Origin: an uncultured Archangium sp.
GTDB taxonomy: Bacteria > Myxococcota > Myxococcia > Myxococcales > Myxococcaceae
Direction of reading: 5' to 3'
Length of the DNA: 64,000 nucleotides
Assembly: GCA_903905455.1 (NCBI GenBank)
Contig: CAIVGN010000187.1
Location: 40,635-104,634, forward strand
This document shows, in pieces, positions 17,761 to 26,347 of this stretch. Each line of letters begins with the position of its first letter. Position 1 is the stretch's first letter. The notes below the pieces were generated by a model. The model searched no databases. It saw only the letters and a list, made by a program, of their open reading frames with translations, and had not been told where the DNA came from. The translations under genes and the position numbers were made by a program.

Positions 17761-20700
17761 CTACGGGCTCAGCGCCTGGACGCCCTGCGGCGAGGCAGAA
17801 ACCGAACGCTTTTGCAGTGGCTGATCCTGCTTGCCGCCCGCGGAGGGGGGACTCGCGGCGTCGTGGATGGCCATGCCCAGGGTGATGACCGTCGCCGTGC
17901 CGCCGGTCACCCGGGAGGCCATGCTCAGGTCGCTGGCCAGCCCCGTGTTGCCGTTGGCGCCTTCCACCGCGCCGGCGATGGAGGTGACCAACCCGGTGAG
18001 GCTGAGCAGGCCGCTGAGAATCTTGAGGCTGGACCGCCCCGGGTTCGCCTTGAACGTCGCCTTGGCGTTGCGTGCCCCGGCGGCGATGCCCGAGCCCGCC
18101 CACTTGCCCAGGTCCTTCGCGCCGCCGCCGACGGCCTTCGCGCCGCTCCAGGCGCCCTTGCCGACGAACTTCGCGCCGCGCCAGGCGCCCTTGCCGATGC
18201 TCTTGAGGGCCTTGTTCTTGAAGCTCCCGCCGCCCGAGGGCGCGCGGGCGAGCCCCGTGGGGTCGGTGGCGTTGGGGAAGTCGTTGGCGACGAAGGCGTA
18301 GGCCGAGGTGGCCTCGCCGAGGCGCTCGAGGTCGTCCGCGCTCAGCTCCTCGAAGGCGGGGTCGACGCTGCTCCAGCGACCGAGCTCGGGGTCGAGCTCA
18401 CGGTAGCCGTGGTGCACCAGGCCGGTGGACGCCTCGAAGACCTGGCCTTCGAAGCCAGCCTCGTCGACAAAAGCGCCGCTGCTGCGCTCGACACCCATTG
18501 GATAGAAGGAACGCTCCGCCCGCAGGAGGCCGTCGGCGCCGGTCGCGGCCACCACCGACTCGAGGTGGTCGGCGTGCAGCCACACCACGTCCTGCATCAG
18601 CAACCGCCGCGCGCTGGAACGCAGCAGCGCGGTGACCTTGGAAGGCGTCGGGCCGCCGCTGAAGCTGAGCGTGCCCGTGGAGGCCGCCTGGGCGAGCCAG
18701 GCATCGGAGATGTCGATCACCTGGTTGCCCTGCGGGGAGGCGCTGCCGCCGGTGATGGTCGCCGGCGCGAGGTCGCTGAGCACCACCGAGGCCAGCGCGT
18801 CGCTCTGCGCCCGGGCCACGCGGATGTCTCCCAGCTTCACGGTCAGCTGCGAGATGCCGTCGAGCACCTCGAGGTCGTCGCTCACCGTCCAGCTGGTCGA
18901 GTCGCCCGCCTCGGTGATCACCCGGTCGAAGCCGGTGCCGTACGAGAAGTGGCCGGTCTCGGCGCCGCCCTCGGCCGCCGTCAAGCGACCCCGGCCGTCG
19001 TAGGCGTAGGTGGTGGTCCCGCGGGTCTCGAGCGCACCGGAGGCCCCATAGGTGAGGTCCAGGGCGCCGGCGTGCGTCACCGCGTTGGGCCGGGAAGACC
19101 CGTAGGCGTAGTCGCCCTGGTGGGCCCGGCTGCTGGCGCCCAGGCTGGAGACCTGGCTGGTGACGTTGTCGAGGTCATCGAAGCCGAAGGTGAGCGTCTC
19201 GGCCTCGGCCCCGCTGCGCTCGAGGGAGATGCGCGTCACCCGCTTGAGGGCGTCGTACTCGAAGGCGGCCGCGTGGCGGGCGCGACCGGTGCGCTCCGGG
19301 CCGTCGGTGATGGCCTTGAGCGAGCCGTTGCGGCCGCGGCTGAAGCCGAGGTCGAGGAACGCGGTGCCGTCCTTCGCGGTGCTCTTGAGGGAGGTCAGGC
19401 GCAGGCTGTCGTCGTAGGTGAAGGCGGTGCTCGCCCCGTTGGCGAAGGCTACGGCCTTCAGCTCGCCACGCTCGTCGTAGTCGGCGTTGGTGACGAAGCC
19501 AGACAAGGCGCTGACCCGCGAGTCGCCGTCGTGGGTGGCGGCGACGGTGAGGCCGCCGGGGTGGGCGACCGAGAGCCGGCGCGAGGCCGCGTCCCAGGTG
19601 GTGCGGGTGACGAAGGCGCGGCCCTCGAGGGTGCGCTCGGTGAAGACCTCGTTGTTGCGCGTGTCGTAGCCGAAGCGATCGCCGCCCGTGGGCCACGTGG
19701 CCTCGGCGAGCCGGCCGCCGAGGTTGGTGCATTCGGTGCAGCCCGTGGGCTTGAGGTCGTAGCGCCAGGTGCGCTTGCTGCCGGCCTCGTCGGCCGGGTC
19801 CCACTGCGAGAGCACGCGGTTGCCGGTGTCGAAGGTGGACAGGGTGACGGCGCCGCGGGCGTTGGTGACGCGGGCCTGGTTGCCGTTGGCGTCGTACTCG
19901 AAGCGGGTGGTGCCCGAGTTGGGGTCGGAGACCGACACCAGGCGCTGCAGCAGGTCGTAGGCCTGGGCGTGGAGGTTGCCGCCGGGGTCGCGCACCGCGG
20001 CCAGGTTGCCCTGGGCGTCGTATTCGAGCCGGGTGGTGGCCGGGGTGCCGGTGCCGGGCAGGGCGTGGTGCCGTTCGCTGGCCACCAGGCGACCGAGGCC
20101 GTCGAAGCGCTGCACCACCGGGACGTTGAAGTGCGGGCTGGCGGGGTCGTTCGCGTCCGGGTCGAAGCGGGACATGCTCAACGGGCCGTAGCTGGTGCGG
20201 CGGATGGCGCCGTCCGGCTGGGTCTCGGTGAGCTCACGGCCCAGCGCATCGAAGGTGTGCGACGTGAAAGGCACCATGGTCGGCGCCGTGGTGTCGCAGG
20301 TGCCGCTCGTGCCGACGTAGGGCTGGAAGTTGCGCACCACCGCGCCGTGCGCGTCGAACTCGCTGAAGCCGCTGACCTGCCAGCGGGTGTCCGTGAGGCG
20401 GGTACGCTGCTGGAAGTTGCGGCCCTTGCCGTCGAGGCACTGCACGGTGACGAGGTCCTGGGGGCCACCGGCGGTGGAGCGGCGCAGCACCGAGATGCTG
20501 CTGGCCGGGTTGGCGAAGTCGAACTTGAACTGCTGGGCCGGGGTGGCGTCGGCGTCGCCTGGGTCGAGCATGGAGATCAGCTGCCCGTGCTCGTCGTAGC
20601 GGTAGCGCGTCAGCGGCGGCGTCGACGCCGGCGCCCCACCCACCACCGCGTACCAGGCGGAGGACTGGGAGATGACCTCGAAGGAAGCGTCGTGGCGGAG

Positions 20701-23700
20701 GTCCCGCTTGATGACCGTGGGCGCCCCGGCCGCGTCGGCCAGGCGCAGCTCCATGCCCACCAGGTTCACGCCCGCCGGCTCGTAGCTGTAGAGGCGGCGC
20801 CAGTTGGTGGCGTCGGCCACGGTGCCGTTGGGGGCGATCAACTCCACGGTGTTGCCGTGGGCGTCGAGCTTGAGCCGCTCGACGGCGAGGAAGTCCTGGG
20901 CGCCGGGGCCGGAGCGCCGCATCACGCGGGTCAGCCCGCCTCGGGTCAGCTTGCCGGTGGGCAGGCCCTCGAAGGCCGGGCCGTCGTAGAAGCTGAGGCG
21001 CTCGTCGAGCAGCGAGGTGGCCACGGCGCCGGACGCGGTGCGCGTGGGCCGGGAAATCAACCACGCGCCGTTGGTGTCGGCGCCGGGCACCACGAAGTCA
21101 GTCTCGCTGAACTGCTCGTCGCCGGTGCAGGTGGGCCCGCAGGCCACGCCGAAGGCACCCGAGGCGGTGCAGGCGGCGCAGCCGGTGGGGGCCTCGGGCG
21201 TGCCGAGATTCACCACGCCCAGCTCGCGCTCGCGCACCACGTTGCCGTAGCCGTCGTACTCGCGCTCGGTGCGGGTGGTGACCGCGTGGGCGGCATCGCG
21301 CTCGGTGAGCACGGTGGTGGTGGCCTGGTCGCAGGCGTGCACGATGGCCGGCGTGGTGACGGGCACCTCGGCGACGGGACACAGGCCGTAGAGGCTGCGC
21401 GTCTCCTTGAGCAGGGCCAGCGAGGCGCCCGCACCGGCGTAGACGGTCTGGGTCTTCATCAGGCCGGCGAAGGCGGCGTTCGACTTGCCCACGTCGTAGT
21501 CGAGCACGAAGAGGCCCGGCTCCTGCGCGTCGTGGGCGGCGTCGGCGGGCAGCTCACGCTCCACGCCCTCGTAGCCGCGGAACTGCTTCTCGACGCCGTC
21601 GTAGTAGCCCGAGTGGTAGCGGTAGAGCGTGGTCTCGCGCAGCCCGCCGGAGTCGTTGCCGGTCAGGGTGACGAAGGTGTCCACGCGGGTCACCACGGTC
21701 ATCGGGTTGGGCACGCGGTTGAGCCACGGCTTGTTGGCGGCGGTGTCGCGGCCCTGCTCGAAGATGGACGTGCCGTAGCGGATGAGCTGCACCGCGCCGA
21801 TGCCGTTGTCGATGCGGCTGATGAGGTTGGGCCGCACGGGGAAGAGCTCGAGGTACGAGACCGCGCCGCTGGGCTGGATCCACACGATGTCGTCGGAGCC
21901 GTTGCCGTTCATGTCGGCGAAGACCACCACCGTGGTGGGCGTGCGCTGCGGAATGCCGCCCGAGCCGAGATCGGCGGTGGTGATGGTGCGCACCATGTCG
22001 AAGTGCTCGCCGTTGCGGTTGAGGGCGAAGGCGACCTCGGTACCGGTCACGGCCACCACGTCGGCCAGGCCGTCACCGTCGATGTCCTGCAGCTCGGCGA
22101 GGGCGGCCTGCGAGGGGGTGAAGCCCGAGAGCACCACGGTGCGCCAGCTGGAAACCGGGTCCCAGTTGCCGTAGCCGAGGTTCAGCTTGTACTGCACCGT
22201 CACCGCGCTCCCGCTGACCAGCACCTCGGTGGGGTCCTGCAGGCCGTCGCCGTTCATGTCCGCCAGCTCCAGCGGGCTGTCGTCGAAGGCGGCGCCGATG
22301 CTGGCGACCACGGTGCTCACGAAGCCCGCGGGGGTGTTGGCCAGCACCTCGGTGGTGTTGCTGCCGGTCGGGGTGCGCAGCCAGTCGATGCGCTTGTCGT
22401 TGTCGTAGTCGAAGAAGCGGACGTTCCGCGGGTCGGCCTGGGTGGCGTCGGCCAGGGTGGCGACGCCCACGTCGGCCGGGTCGAAGGCGGCGGGCAGGCC
22501 CGGGCCCCCGGCCGTGGCGGTGCAGAAGCTGGCGTCGACCCAGTCGCCCGAGCCGTTGTTGCACAGCACCGCCGGCACCTTGGCCTGGGTGATGTCCATG
22601 AAGCCGTCGCCGTTGACGTCGAGCACCTGCACCTTGGAGTCCCCGATGATGAAGGGGCTGCTGCCGGTGGTCTTGGTGCTCGGGATGGGCGCGGTGCGGA
22701 AGCTGGCCTTGCCCTCGGAGTCGAGGCTGGCGGTGAAGAACTGGTGGCGCCCCTGCACGTCGGAGAACAGGACGTCAGGCAGGGCATCGCCGTTGATGTC
22801 GAGCAGGGTGGCGCGGCCGGTGGAGAAGTCGACGCCGGGCACGGTGCCCATGTCGGCCACGAAGGGCTTGTCGCAGTTGCCCGCGCAGGCCCCGCCGAGG
22901 GTCTTGGAATAGCCGAAGCCGAACGCCACCGGGTAGAGCACGTCACCGCGGCCGAAGCGCGTCACGCCCTTGAGCCGGCTGGGGCCGCCGGAGTCGGCGT
23001 CGAGCTCGTAGGCCAGCACGTAGCGGCGGACCTGCTCGGGGGCCGACGTGCCGGAGAAGATGCGCACGTCCTTGAGGCGCTGCGTCAGGCGCAGGTCGAA
23101 GCCGGAGCGGGCGTCGCTGAGCACGTCGGTGCGCGGCTCCCAGGTGAAGCGCACCGAGTGGCGCGGCACGCCGCCTTCGTAGAGGTAGTCGATGCGCTCC
23201 AGCAGCGGCATGCCGGTGGAGTCCTTGGTCCACGACAGGCGCATGGCGTGACCCCAGGCGTCGAGCATCGCCACGAGGTGCCAGCGGAAGACGTTGGGAG
23301 AGGAGGGCACGCGCACCTGCGAGGTGGGCACCTCGACGCCCAGCTCGTCGGCGCCGTAGTAGCCCACGCGCCCGTCGGGGAACTCGGCCTTCCACGTGCC
23401 GCCGGCCCCGGCGTTGAGCCAGGTGTAGCGGACGAAGGAGCCCTCGAAGCGCGCGCGGTAGACCGCCGTGCTGCCCGACTGCGAGACCCGCACCAGCTCG
23501 TCGCTGCCGTCGACCACGATGCGATCGTCGGCCACGTACTTCTGCAGCCCCCGGGAGGTCATGCGCTCGATGGAGAAAGTCGCCATGGACCAGCCCATGC
23601 CCAGGGCCCCGGCGCCGCCGCTCGAGCTGTAGTTGAAGGCCACCGTGGGGGTGACGCCCGGAAACCCCGGAGGCACGTCGACCGCCACCCGGTACTGGAG

Positions 23701-23868
23701 CCCGCCCTGGTTGCCTTCGACCGCCGCGTTCTCGCCCACGCCGCTGATCGAGCCGGGGGCCTGCGGCAGGCGCATGCGCTCATCGGACACACCGGCGGCG
23801 CCCTGGGCCCACGCCGAACTCACTGAGAGAGCACACGCGACGGCAGACAAACGGATGAGAGTATTCAT
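17761..23868 (-). CDS. SpvB/FG-GAP/RHS protein, fused TcB-TcC-like (2035 aa)
   Basis: From the ATG at 23868 a Sec signal (ALSVSSAWAQG) leads to an SpvB domain (about 30-270; PPGFPGVTPTVAFNYSSSGG and LGMGWSM are diagnostic). Six calcium-loop FG-GAP repeats follow at about 355, 415, 488, 535, 594 and 651 (such as DVNGDGFMD). A TcdB-middle-like part precedes YD/RHS repeats at about 1090-1700 (YDAQGNLAAV, YDANGNQARV). The RHS core is at 1790-1873 (DPELGRWSSVDP, then DPTGL, where TcC-type proteins self-cleave). The 162-residue tail after DPTGL is cationic and Gly/Ala-rich, then hydrophobic; no known toxin fold is recognised. TcB-TcC proteins form the cocoon that encloses the toxic tail. The signal peptide is unusual for that family. 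Confidence 0.88.
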   Translation of the reverse strand: MNTLIRLSAVACALSVSSAWAQGAAGVSDERMRLPQAPGSISGVGENAAVEGNQGGLQYRVAVDVPPGFPGVTPTVAFNYSSSGGAGALGMGWSMATFSIERMTSRGLQKYVADDRIVVDGSDELVRVSQSGSTAVYRARFEGSFVRYTWLNAGAGGTWKAEFPDGRVGYYGADELGVEVPTSQVRVPSSPNVFRWHLVAMLDAWGHAMRLSWTKDSTGMPLLERIDYLYEGGVPRHSVRFTWEPRTDVLSDARSGFDLRLTQRLKDVRIFSGTSAPEQVRRYVLAYELDADSGGPSRLKGVTRFGRGDVLYPVAFGFGYSKTLGGACAGNCDKPFVADMGTVPGVDFSTGRATLLDINGDALPDVLFSDVQGRHQFFTASLDSEGKASFRTAPIPSTKTTGSSPFIIGDSKVQVLDVNGDGFMDITQAKVPAVLCNNGSGDWVDASFCTATAGGPGLPAAFDPADVGVATLADATQADPRNVRFFDYDNDKRIDWLRTPTGSNTTEVLANTPAGFVSTVVASIGAAFDDSPLELADMNGDGLQDPTEVLVSGSAVTVQYKLNLGYGNWDPVSSWRTVVLSGFTPSQAALAELQDIDGDGLADVVAVTGTEVAFALNRNGEHFDMVRTITTADLGSGGIPQRTPTTVVVFADMNGNGSDDIVWIQPSGAVSYLELFPVRPNLISRIDNGIGAVQLIRYGTSIFEQGRDTAANKPWLNRVPNPMTVVTRVDTFVTLTGNDSGGLRETTLYRYHSGYYDGVEKQFRGYEGVERELPADAAHDAQEPGLFVLDYDVGKSNAAFAGLMKTQTVYAGAGASLALLKETRSLYGLCPVAEVPVTTPAIVHACDQATTTVLTERDAAHAVTTRTEREYDGYGNVVRERELGVVNLGTPEAPTGCAACTASGAFGVACGPTCTGDEQFSETDFVVPGADTNGAWLISRPTRTASGAVATSLLDERLSFYDGPAFEGLPTGKLTRGGLTRVMRRSGPGAQDFLAVERLKLDAHGNTVELIAPNGTVADATNWRRLYSYEPAGVNLVGMELRLADAAGAPTVIKRDLRHDASFEVISQSSAWYAVVGGAPASTPPLTRYRYDEHGQLISMLDPGDADATPAQQFKFDFANPASSISVLRRSTAGGPQDLVTVQCLDGKGRNFQQRTRLTDTRWQVSGFSEFDAHGAVVRNFQPYVGTSGTCDTTAPTMVPFTSHTFDALGRELTETQPDGAIRRTSYGPLSMSRFDPDANDPASPHFNVPVVQRFDGLGRLVASERHHALPGTGTPATTRLEYDAQGNLAAVRDPGGNLHAQAYDLLQRLVSVSDPNSGTTRFEYDANGNQARVTNARGAVTLSTFDTGNRVLSQWDPADEAGSKRTWRYDLKPTGCTECTNLGGRLAEATWPTGGDRFGYDTRNNEVFTERTLEGRAFVTRTTWDAASRRLSVAHPGGLTVAATHDGDSRVSALSGFVTNADYDERGELKAVAFANGASTAFTYDDSLRLTSLKSTAKDGTAFLDLGFSRGRNGSLKAITDGPERTGRARHAAAFEYDALKRVTRISLERSGAEAETLTFGFDDLDNVTSQVSSLGASSRAHQGDYAYGSSRPNAVTHAGALDLTYGASGALETRGTTTYAYDGRGRLTAAEGGAETGHFSYGTGFDRVITEAGDSTSWTVSDDLEVLDGISQLTVKLGDIRVARAQSDALASVVLSDLAPATITGGSASPQGNQVIDISDAWLAQAASTGTLSFSGGPTPSKVTALLRSSARRLLMQDVVWLHADHLESVVAATGADGLLRAERSFYPMGVERSSGAFVDEAGFEGQVFEASTGLVHHGYRELDPELGRWSSVDPAFEELSADDLERLGEATSAYAFVANDFPNATDPTGLARAPSGGGSFKNKALKSIGKGAWRGAKFVGKGAWSGAKAVGGGAKDLGKWAGSGIAAGARNAKATFKANPGRSSLKILSGLLSLTGLVTSIAGAVEGANGNTGLASDLSMASRVTGGTATVITLGMAIHDAASPPSAGGKQDQPLQKRSVSASPQGVQALSP

Positions 23869-23982
23869 GTTTTCCGTGAAACCAGGACCAAGCACGTCGC
23901 CTGATTGGGGGACCGCGCTTCCGGGAGCTGGCTGCCGGAAGAGAATGCAACGCCATTGGAATTCGACTCGGTGCCCAAACTG

Positions 23983-23996
23983 CCACACCTAAGTGG
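23983..23996. promoter_or_regulatory. short inverted repeat, possible operator
   Basis: The sequence CCAC-ACCTAA-GTGG is a 4-bp inverted repeat with a 6-nt spacer, about 115 bp upstream of the RHS gene start, inside the AT-richer part of the spacer. It could be a regulator site, for instance for the divergent NarL-type regulator. The arms are short, so chance is not excluded. Confidence 0.25.
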
Positions 23997-24123
23997 GGCC
24001 GCACAATTAGCAGATGTTTCAACCGGGGCAGACCGAACCAGGAAAAAAATGCAGGAGAGAAAATCTCACCTGCCCGAACCCGCTTCGGGGCCGCAGGGCG
24101 CTCCTGGCCGGTGGCGATGACCT

Positions 24124-24188
24124 GGGGGCGCCCACTTCGACGCCCCCCCGTAAACGCGGGATGGGACGGGGCACCCGACCCGGTGCCC
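24124..24188. terminator. pair of strong hairpins without T-tract
   Basis: GGGGGCG at 24124-24130 pairs with CGCCCCC at 24141-24147 (10-nt loop). GGGCACC at 24169-24175 pairs with GGTGCCC at 24182-24188 (6-nt loop). Neither is followed by a clean T-run on either strand. They could insulate the divergent transcription units or form part of a leader RNA; the type given is tentative. Confidence 0.25.
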
Positions 24189-24436
24189 ACTGTCCTCGTC
24201 TTTCCTGGTCCCGCCTGGAGTCTCCTTGTCGCGCCTCGCCTCACGATGCTCGGTCTTCGCTGGGGTCGTCGAATGGGAGCCGCTGCGCGCCGGCACCTCC
24301 TCCACGTTCACCGTCAACGGGGGGGACGGTGAAGCCGCGGCGAGCGCCGTGGTCATCGTGGAGGGGGTGCCGGCGCCGGTGGTGCACGCCGGCGCCTCGC
24401 CGCGCGGCACGCCCGCCGCGCCCGCCCTCCATCGGG

Positions 24437-24442
24437 CATACT
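24437..24442 (+). promoter_or_regulatory. -10-like hexamer CATACT, 9 nt before the start codon
   Basis: CATACT is followed by a C-rich 9-nt spacer and the ATG at 24452. No Shine-Dalgarno sequence lies in between. This arrangement recurs in the window and would give a nearly leaderless mRNA. No convincing -35 box is seen. Confidence 0.4.
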
Positions 24443-24451
24443 GCCGCCCCC

Positions 24452-25126
24452 ATGTCGACGCGCACTGACACGAAGAGCCCGGTTCGTGTCGCGCTCGTCG
24501 AAGACGACGACATCCTCCGGGACGAGCTGCAGGCGCGCGTGAGCGCCTCGCCGGAATTCATCGTCATCGGCGCGGCGACCACGCTGCAGGAAGCCAAGGA
24601 CCTGTGCGCCCAGGGGCCGGAGGTGTTCCTCATCGATCTCGCGTTGCCTGACGGCTCTGGCCTCGAGCTCATCACGCACCTGGCGACGGCCGTGCCCGGC
24701 TGCAAGGCGCTGGTCATCAGCGTCTTCGGTGACGTGCGCAACGTGGTGCGAGCCATCGAACTGGGGGCCGACGGCTACCTGCTCAAGGGCTCCGACGTCA
24801 GCCAGGTCGCGGCGGCCATCGGCACCGTGCTCGCCGGGGGCGCGCCGCTGAGCCCCGCGGTGGCCGGGCACATTCTCAACCGCGTGCGCCAGGACGTGCG
24901 ACCGGCCCAGGTCAAGCCCGAGGCCCGCCTGACGCCGCGCGAGGTGGCGCTGCTCGAGAGCCTCGCCAAGGGGCTCACGGTGAAGGAAGTCGCCGCGGTG
25001 CACGGCATCTCGCACCACACCGTGGGCGACCACGTGAAGGCCATCTACAAGAAGCTGGCGGTCAGCTCGCGCGGTGAGGCCATCTTCGAGGCGGCCCAGA
25101 GCGGGCTCATCCGGCTCCACGACTGA
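24452..25126 (+). CDS. NarL/LuxR-type response regulator (224 aa)
   Basis: A receiver domain (residues about 10-130) has the acidic pocket (EDDD), the acceptor Asp62 (FLIDLALPDG) and the conserved Lys in YLLKGSD. A LuxR-type HTH follows at about 155-215 (LTPREVALLESLAKGLTVKE...VGDHVKAIYKKL). It should bind DNA as a phosphorylated dimer. The TGA overlaps the ATG of the downstream kinase by one base, a standard cognate pair. The pair is transcribed divergently from the Tc-like operon, so it is a good candidate regulator of it, though this is inference from position only. Confidence 0.92.
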   Translation: MSTRTDTKSPVRVALVEDDDILRDELQARVSASPEFIVIGAATTLQEAKDLCAQGPEVFLIDLALPDGSGLELITHLATAVPGCKALVISVFGDVRNVVRAIELGADGYLLKGSDVSQVAAAIGTVLAGGAPLSPAVAGHILNRVRQDVRPAQVKPEARLTPREVALLESLAKGLTVKEVAAVHGISHHTVGDHVKAIYKKLAVSSRGEAIFEAAQSGLIRLHD

Positions 25127-26319
25127 TGCGCGCGCCCTTCATCACGCTGGCCGACGCCTTTCTCCCGGGCGGCCCCCAGGACCCCACGGCCCTGCGGAGG
25201 CTGCGCGCGTCGCTCTTCCAGAGCCTGTTCGGGATGATCTTCACGCTGGCCTTCGGGTGCCTCTACGGATTCCTCGGCTCGCCCTGGTCCGGCGCGGCCA
25301 TCGGCCTCATCGGCCTGGGCGTGGTGCTCGCGCCGTTCGCGCTCCGGCGCGGCATCTCGACCGCCACCGTGGGCAACGTGTGCATCACGCTGACCTACCT
25401 CGCGACCTTCGTCGTGGCCTCGAGATCGGGGGGGTTCCACTCACCGGCCCTGGTGTGGTGCTTCCTGCTTCCGTTGTGCACCTACGTCGCGTGCGGGAGC
25501 CGTTCGGCCCTGGTGTGGGCGGCACTGGCGGCGCTGCAGCTCGCGTCGTTCTTCGGCGCCGATCTCGCCGGCGTCGCCTTCGCGCAGGACTTCAGCCCCC
25601 GGCTGCTGTCGATGCTCACCATCTCGAGCAGCGCGGGCGTCATCTTCGCCACGGTGATGGTGCTGTACGTCGTCGAGAGTTCTCGCGCGGCTTCCGAGCG
25701 CGCGATGCAGCGCGCCCAGCAGGCCCTCGAGCGCGAGCGCATTCTCGGAGACATGCACGACGGCGTCGGCAGCCAGCTGTTGGGGCTCATCGTGCAGGCG
25801 CGGGCCGGGGTGCTGGCGAAGGACCGGCTGGTGCACGGGCTCGAGAGCTGCCTCGACGACGTGCGGTTGATCGTCAACTCGCTCGACCCGGTGGATCGCC
25901 CGCTCGAGACCGCGCTGGGGGAACTGCGCTCGCGCGAGCAGCCCCGGTGTGACGCGGCGGGCATCGAGCTGGCCTGGTCGTGCGAGCTGGCGCGGCTGCC
26001 CAGTTGGTCACCCGGCGCGACGCTGCAGGTGCTGCGCGTGGTGCAGGAGGTGCTGTCGAACGCCCAGCGCCACGCCCGGCCGCGGCGCATCTGCCTCACC
26101 GCCTCGCTGAGCGAGGGCGACGCGCCGTGGCTGCAGCTCGAGATCTCCGACGACGGCGTGGGCTTCGACGCGCTGCACCCGCCGCGCGTCGGGCGCGGGC
26201 TCAAGAGCCTGCAGGCCCGGGCGCGCAAGCTGGGCGGAGCGCTGGACATCGGGGCCGGCGCCCCGGGCACGCGGGTGACGCTGCGCTGCCCGGCCTCGCA
26301 GCCGCTCCCGCCGGCCTGA
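25126..26319 (+). CDS. sensor histidine kinase, HisKA_3 type (397 aa)
   Basis: The N-terminal 190 residues contain about six hydrophobic helices with short loops and no large extracytoplasmic domain. The dimerisation domain has the HisKA_3 box with His211 (GDMHDGVGSQLLGL). The ATPase part has a VLSNAQRHA N box, DDGVGFD G1 box and GRGLKSL G2 box, the usual spacing for NarX/DesK-type kinases. It overlaps the response-regulator gene by one base and forms its partner. It may sense membrane or lipid state, as 6TM kinases of this class often do; the stimulus is unknown. The gene is convergent with the DUF2625 gene. Confidence 0.9.
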   Translation: MRAPFITLADAFLPGGPQDPTALRRLRASLFQSLFGMIFTLAFGCLYGFLGSPWSGAAIGLIGLGVVLAPFALRRGISTATVGNVCITLTYLATFVVASRSGGFHSPALVWCFLLPLCTYVACGSRSALVWAALAALQLASFFGADLAGVAFAQDFSPRLLSMLTISSSAGVIFATVMVLYVVESSRAASERAMQRAQQALERERILGDMHDGVGSQLLGLIVQARAGVLAKDRLVHGLESCLDDVRLIVNSLDPVDRPLETALGELRSREQPRCDAAGIELAWSCELARLPSWSPGATLQVLRVVQEVLSNAQRHARPRRICLTASLSEGDAPWLQLEISDDGVGFDALHPPRVGRGLKSLQARARKLGGALDIGAGAPGTRVTLRCPASQPLPPA

Positions 26320-26323
26320 GCCG

Positions 26324-26347
26324 CGTCAGCGTCAGCGTCAGCGTCGG
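26324..26347. repeat. hexamer microsatellite CGTCAG x3 plus one imperfect copy
   Basis: Three exact CGTCAG copies followed by CGTCGG span the junction of two convergent genes and include the stop codon of the DUF2625 gene at 26338. Slippage here would alter only the spacer and extreme C-terminus. Confidence 0.7.

Larger units (their letters stand above)
23869..24451. promoter_or_regulatory. 583-bp divergent regulatory region of the Tc-like operon
   Basis: No gene is supported in this spacer. The part next to the RHS gene (about 23940-24070) is clearly less GC-rich than its surroundings, with an A7 run near 24043 and an AATTAG stretch near 24006, so the operon promoter is probably here. The part next to the response-regulator gene is GC-rich and contains two strong hairpins (listed separately). 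A long leader of about 100 nt or more is likely for the toxin-like operon. No sigma-54 site with correct GG/GC spacing was found. Confidence 0.5.

Noticed and set aside
17761..18260. ADP-ribosyltransferase payload as in Salmonella SpvB
   Set aside because: No actin-ADP-ribosylating signature (R...STS...ExE) is visible in the tail; the tail is short, cationic and hydrophobic.
11042..23826. Very long plus-strand open frames opposite the Tc-like genes
   Set aside because: They are antisense shadows caused by high GC3. Translations are His/Arg/Gly/Ala-rich, lack domains, and the minus-strand frames have clear signal peptides and motifs.
23869..24451. Riboswitch or sigma-54 promoter in the spacer
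   Set aside because: No conserved riboswitch core could be recognised, and no GG-N10-GC pair with the -24/-12 consensus was found.
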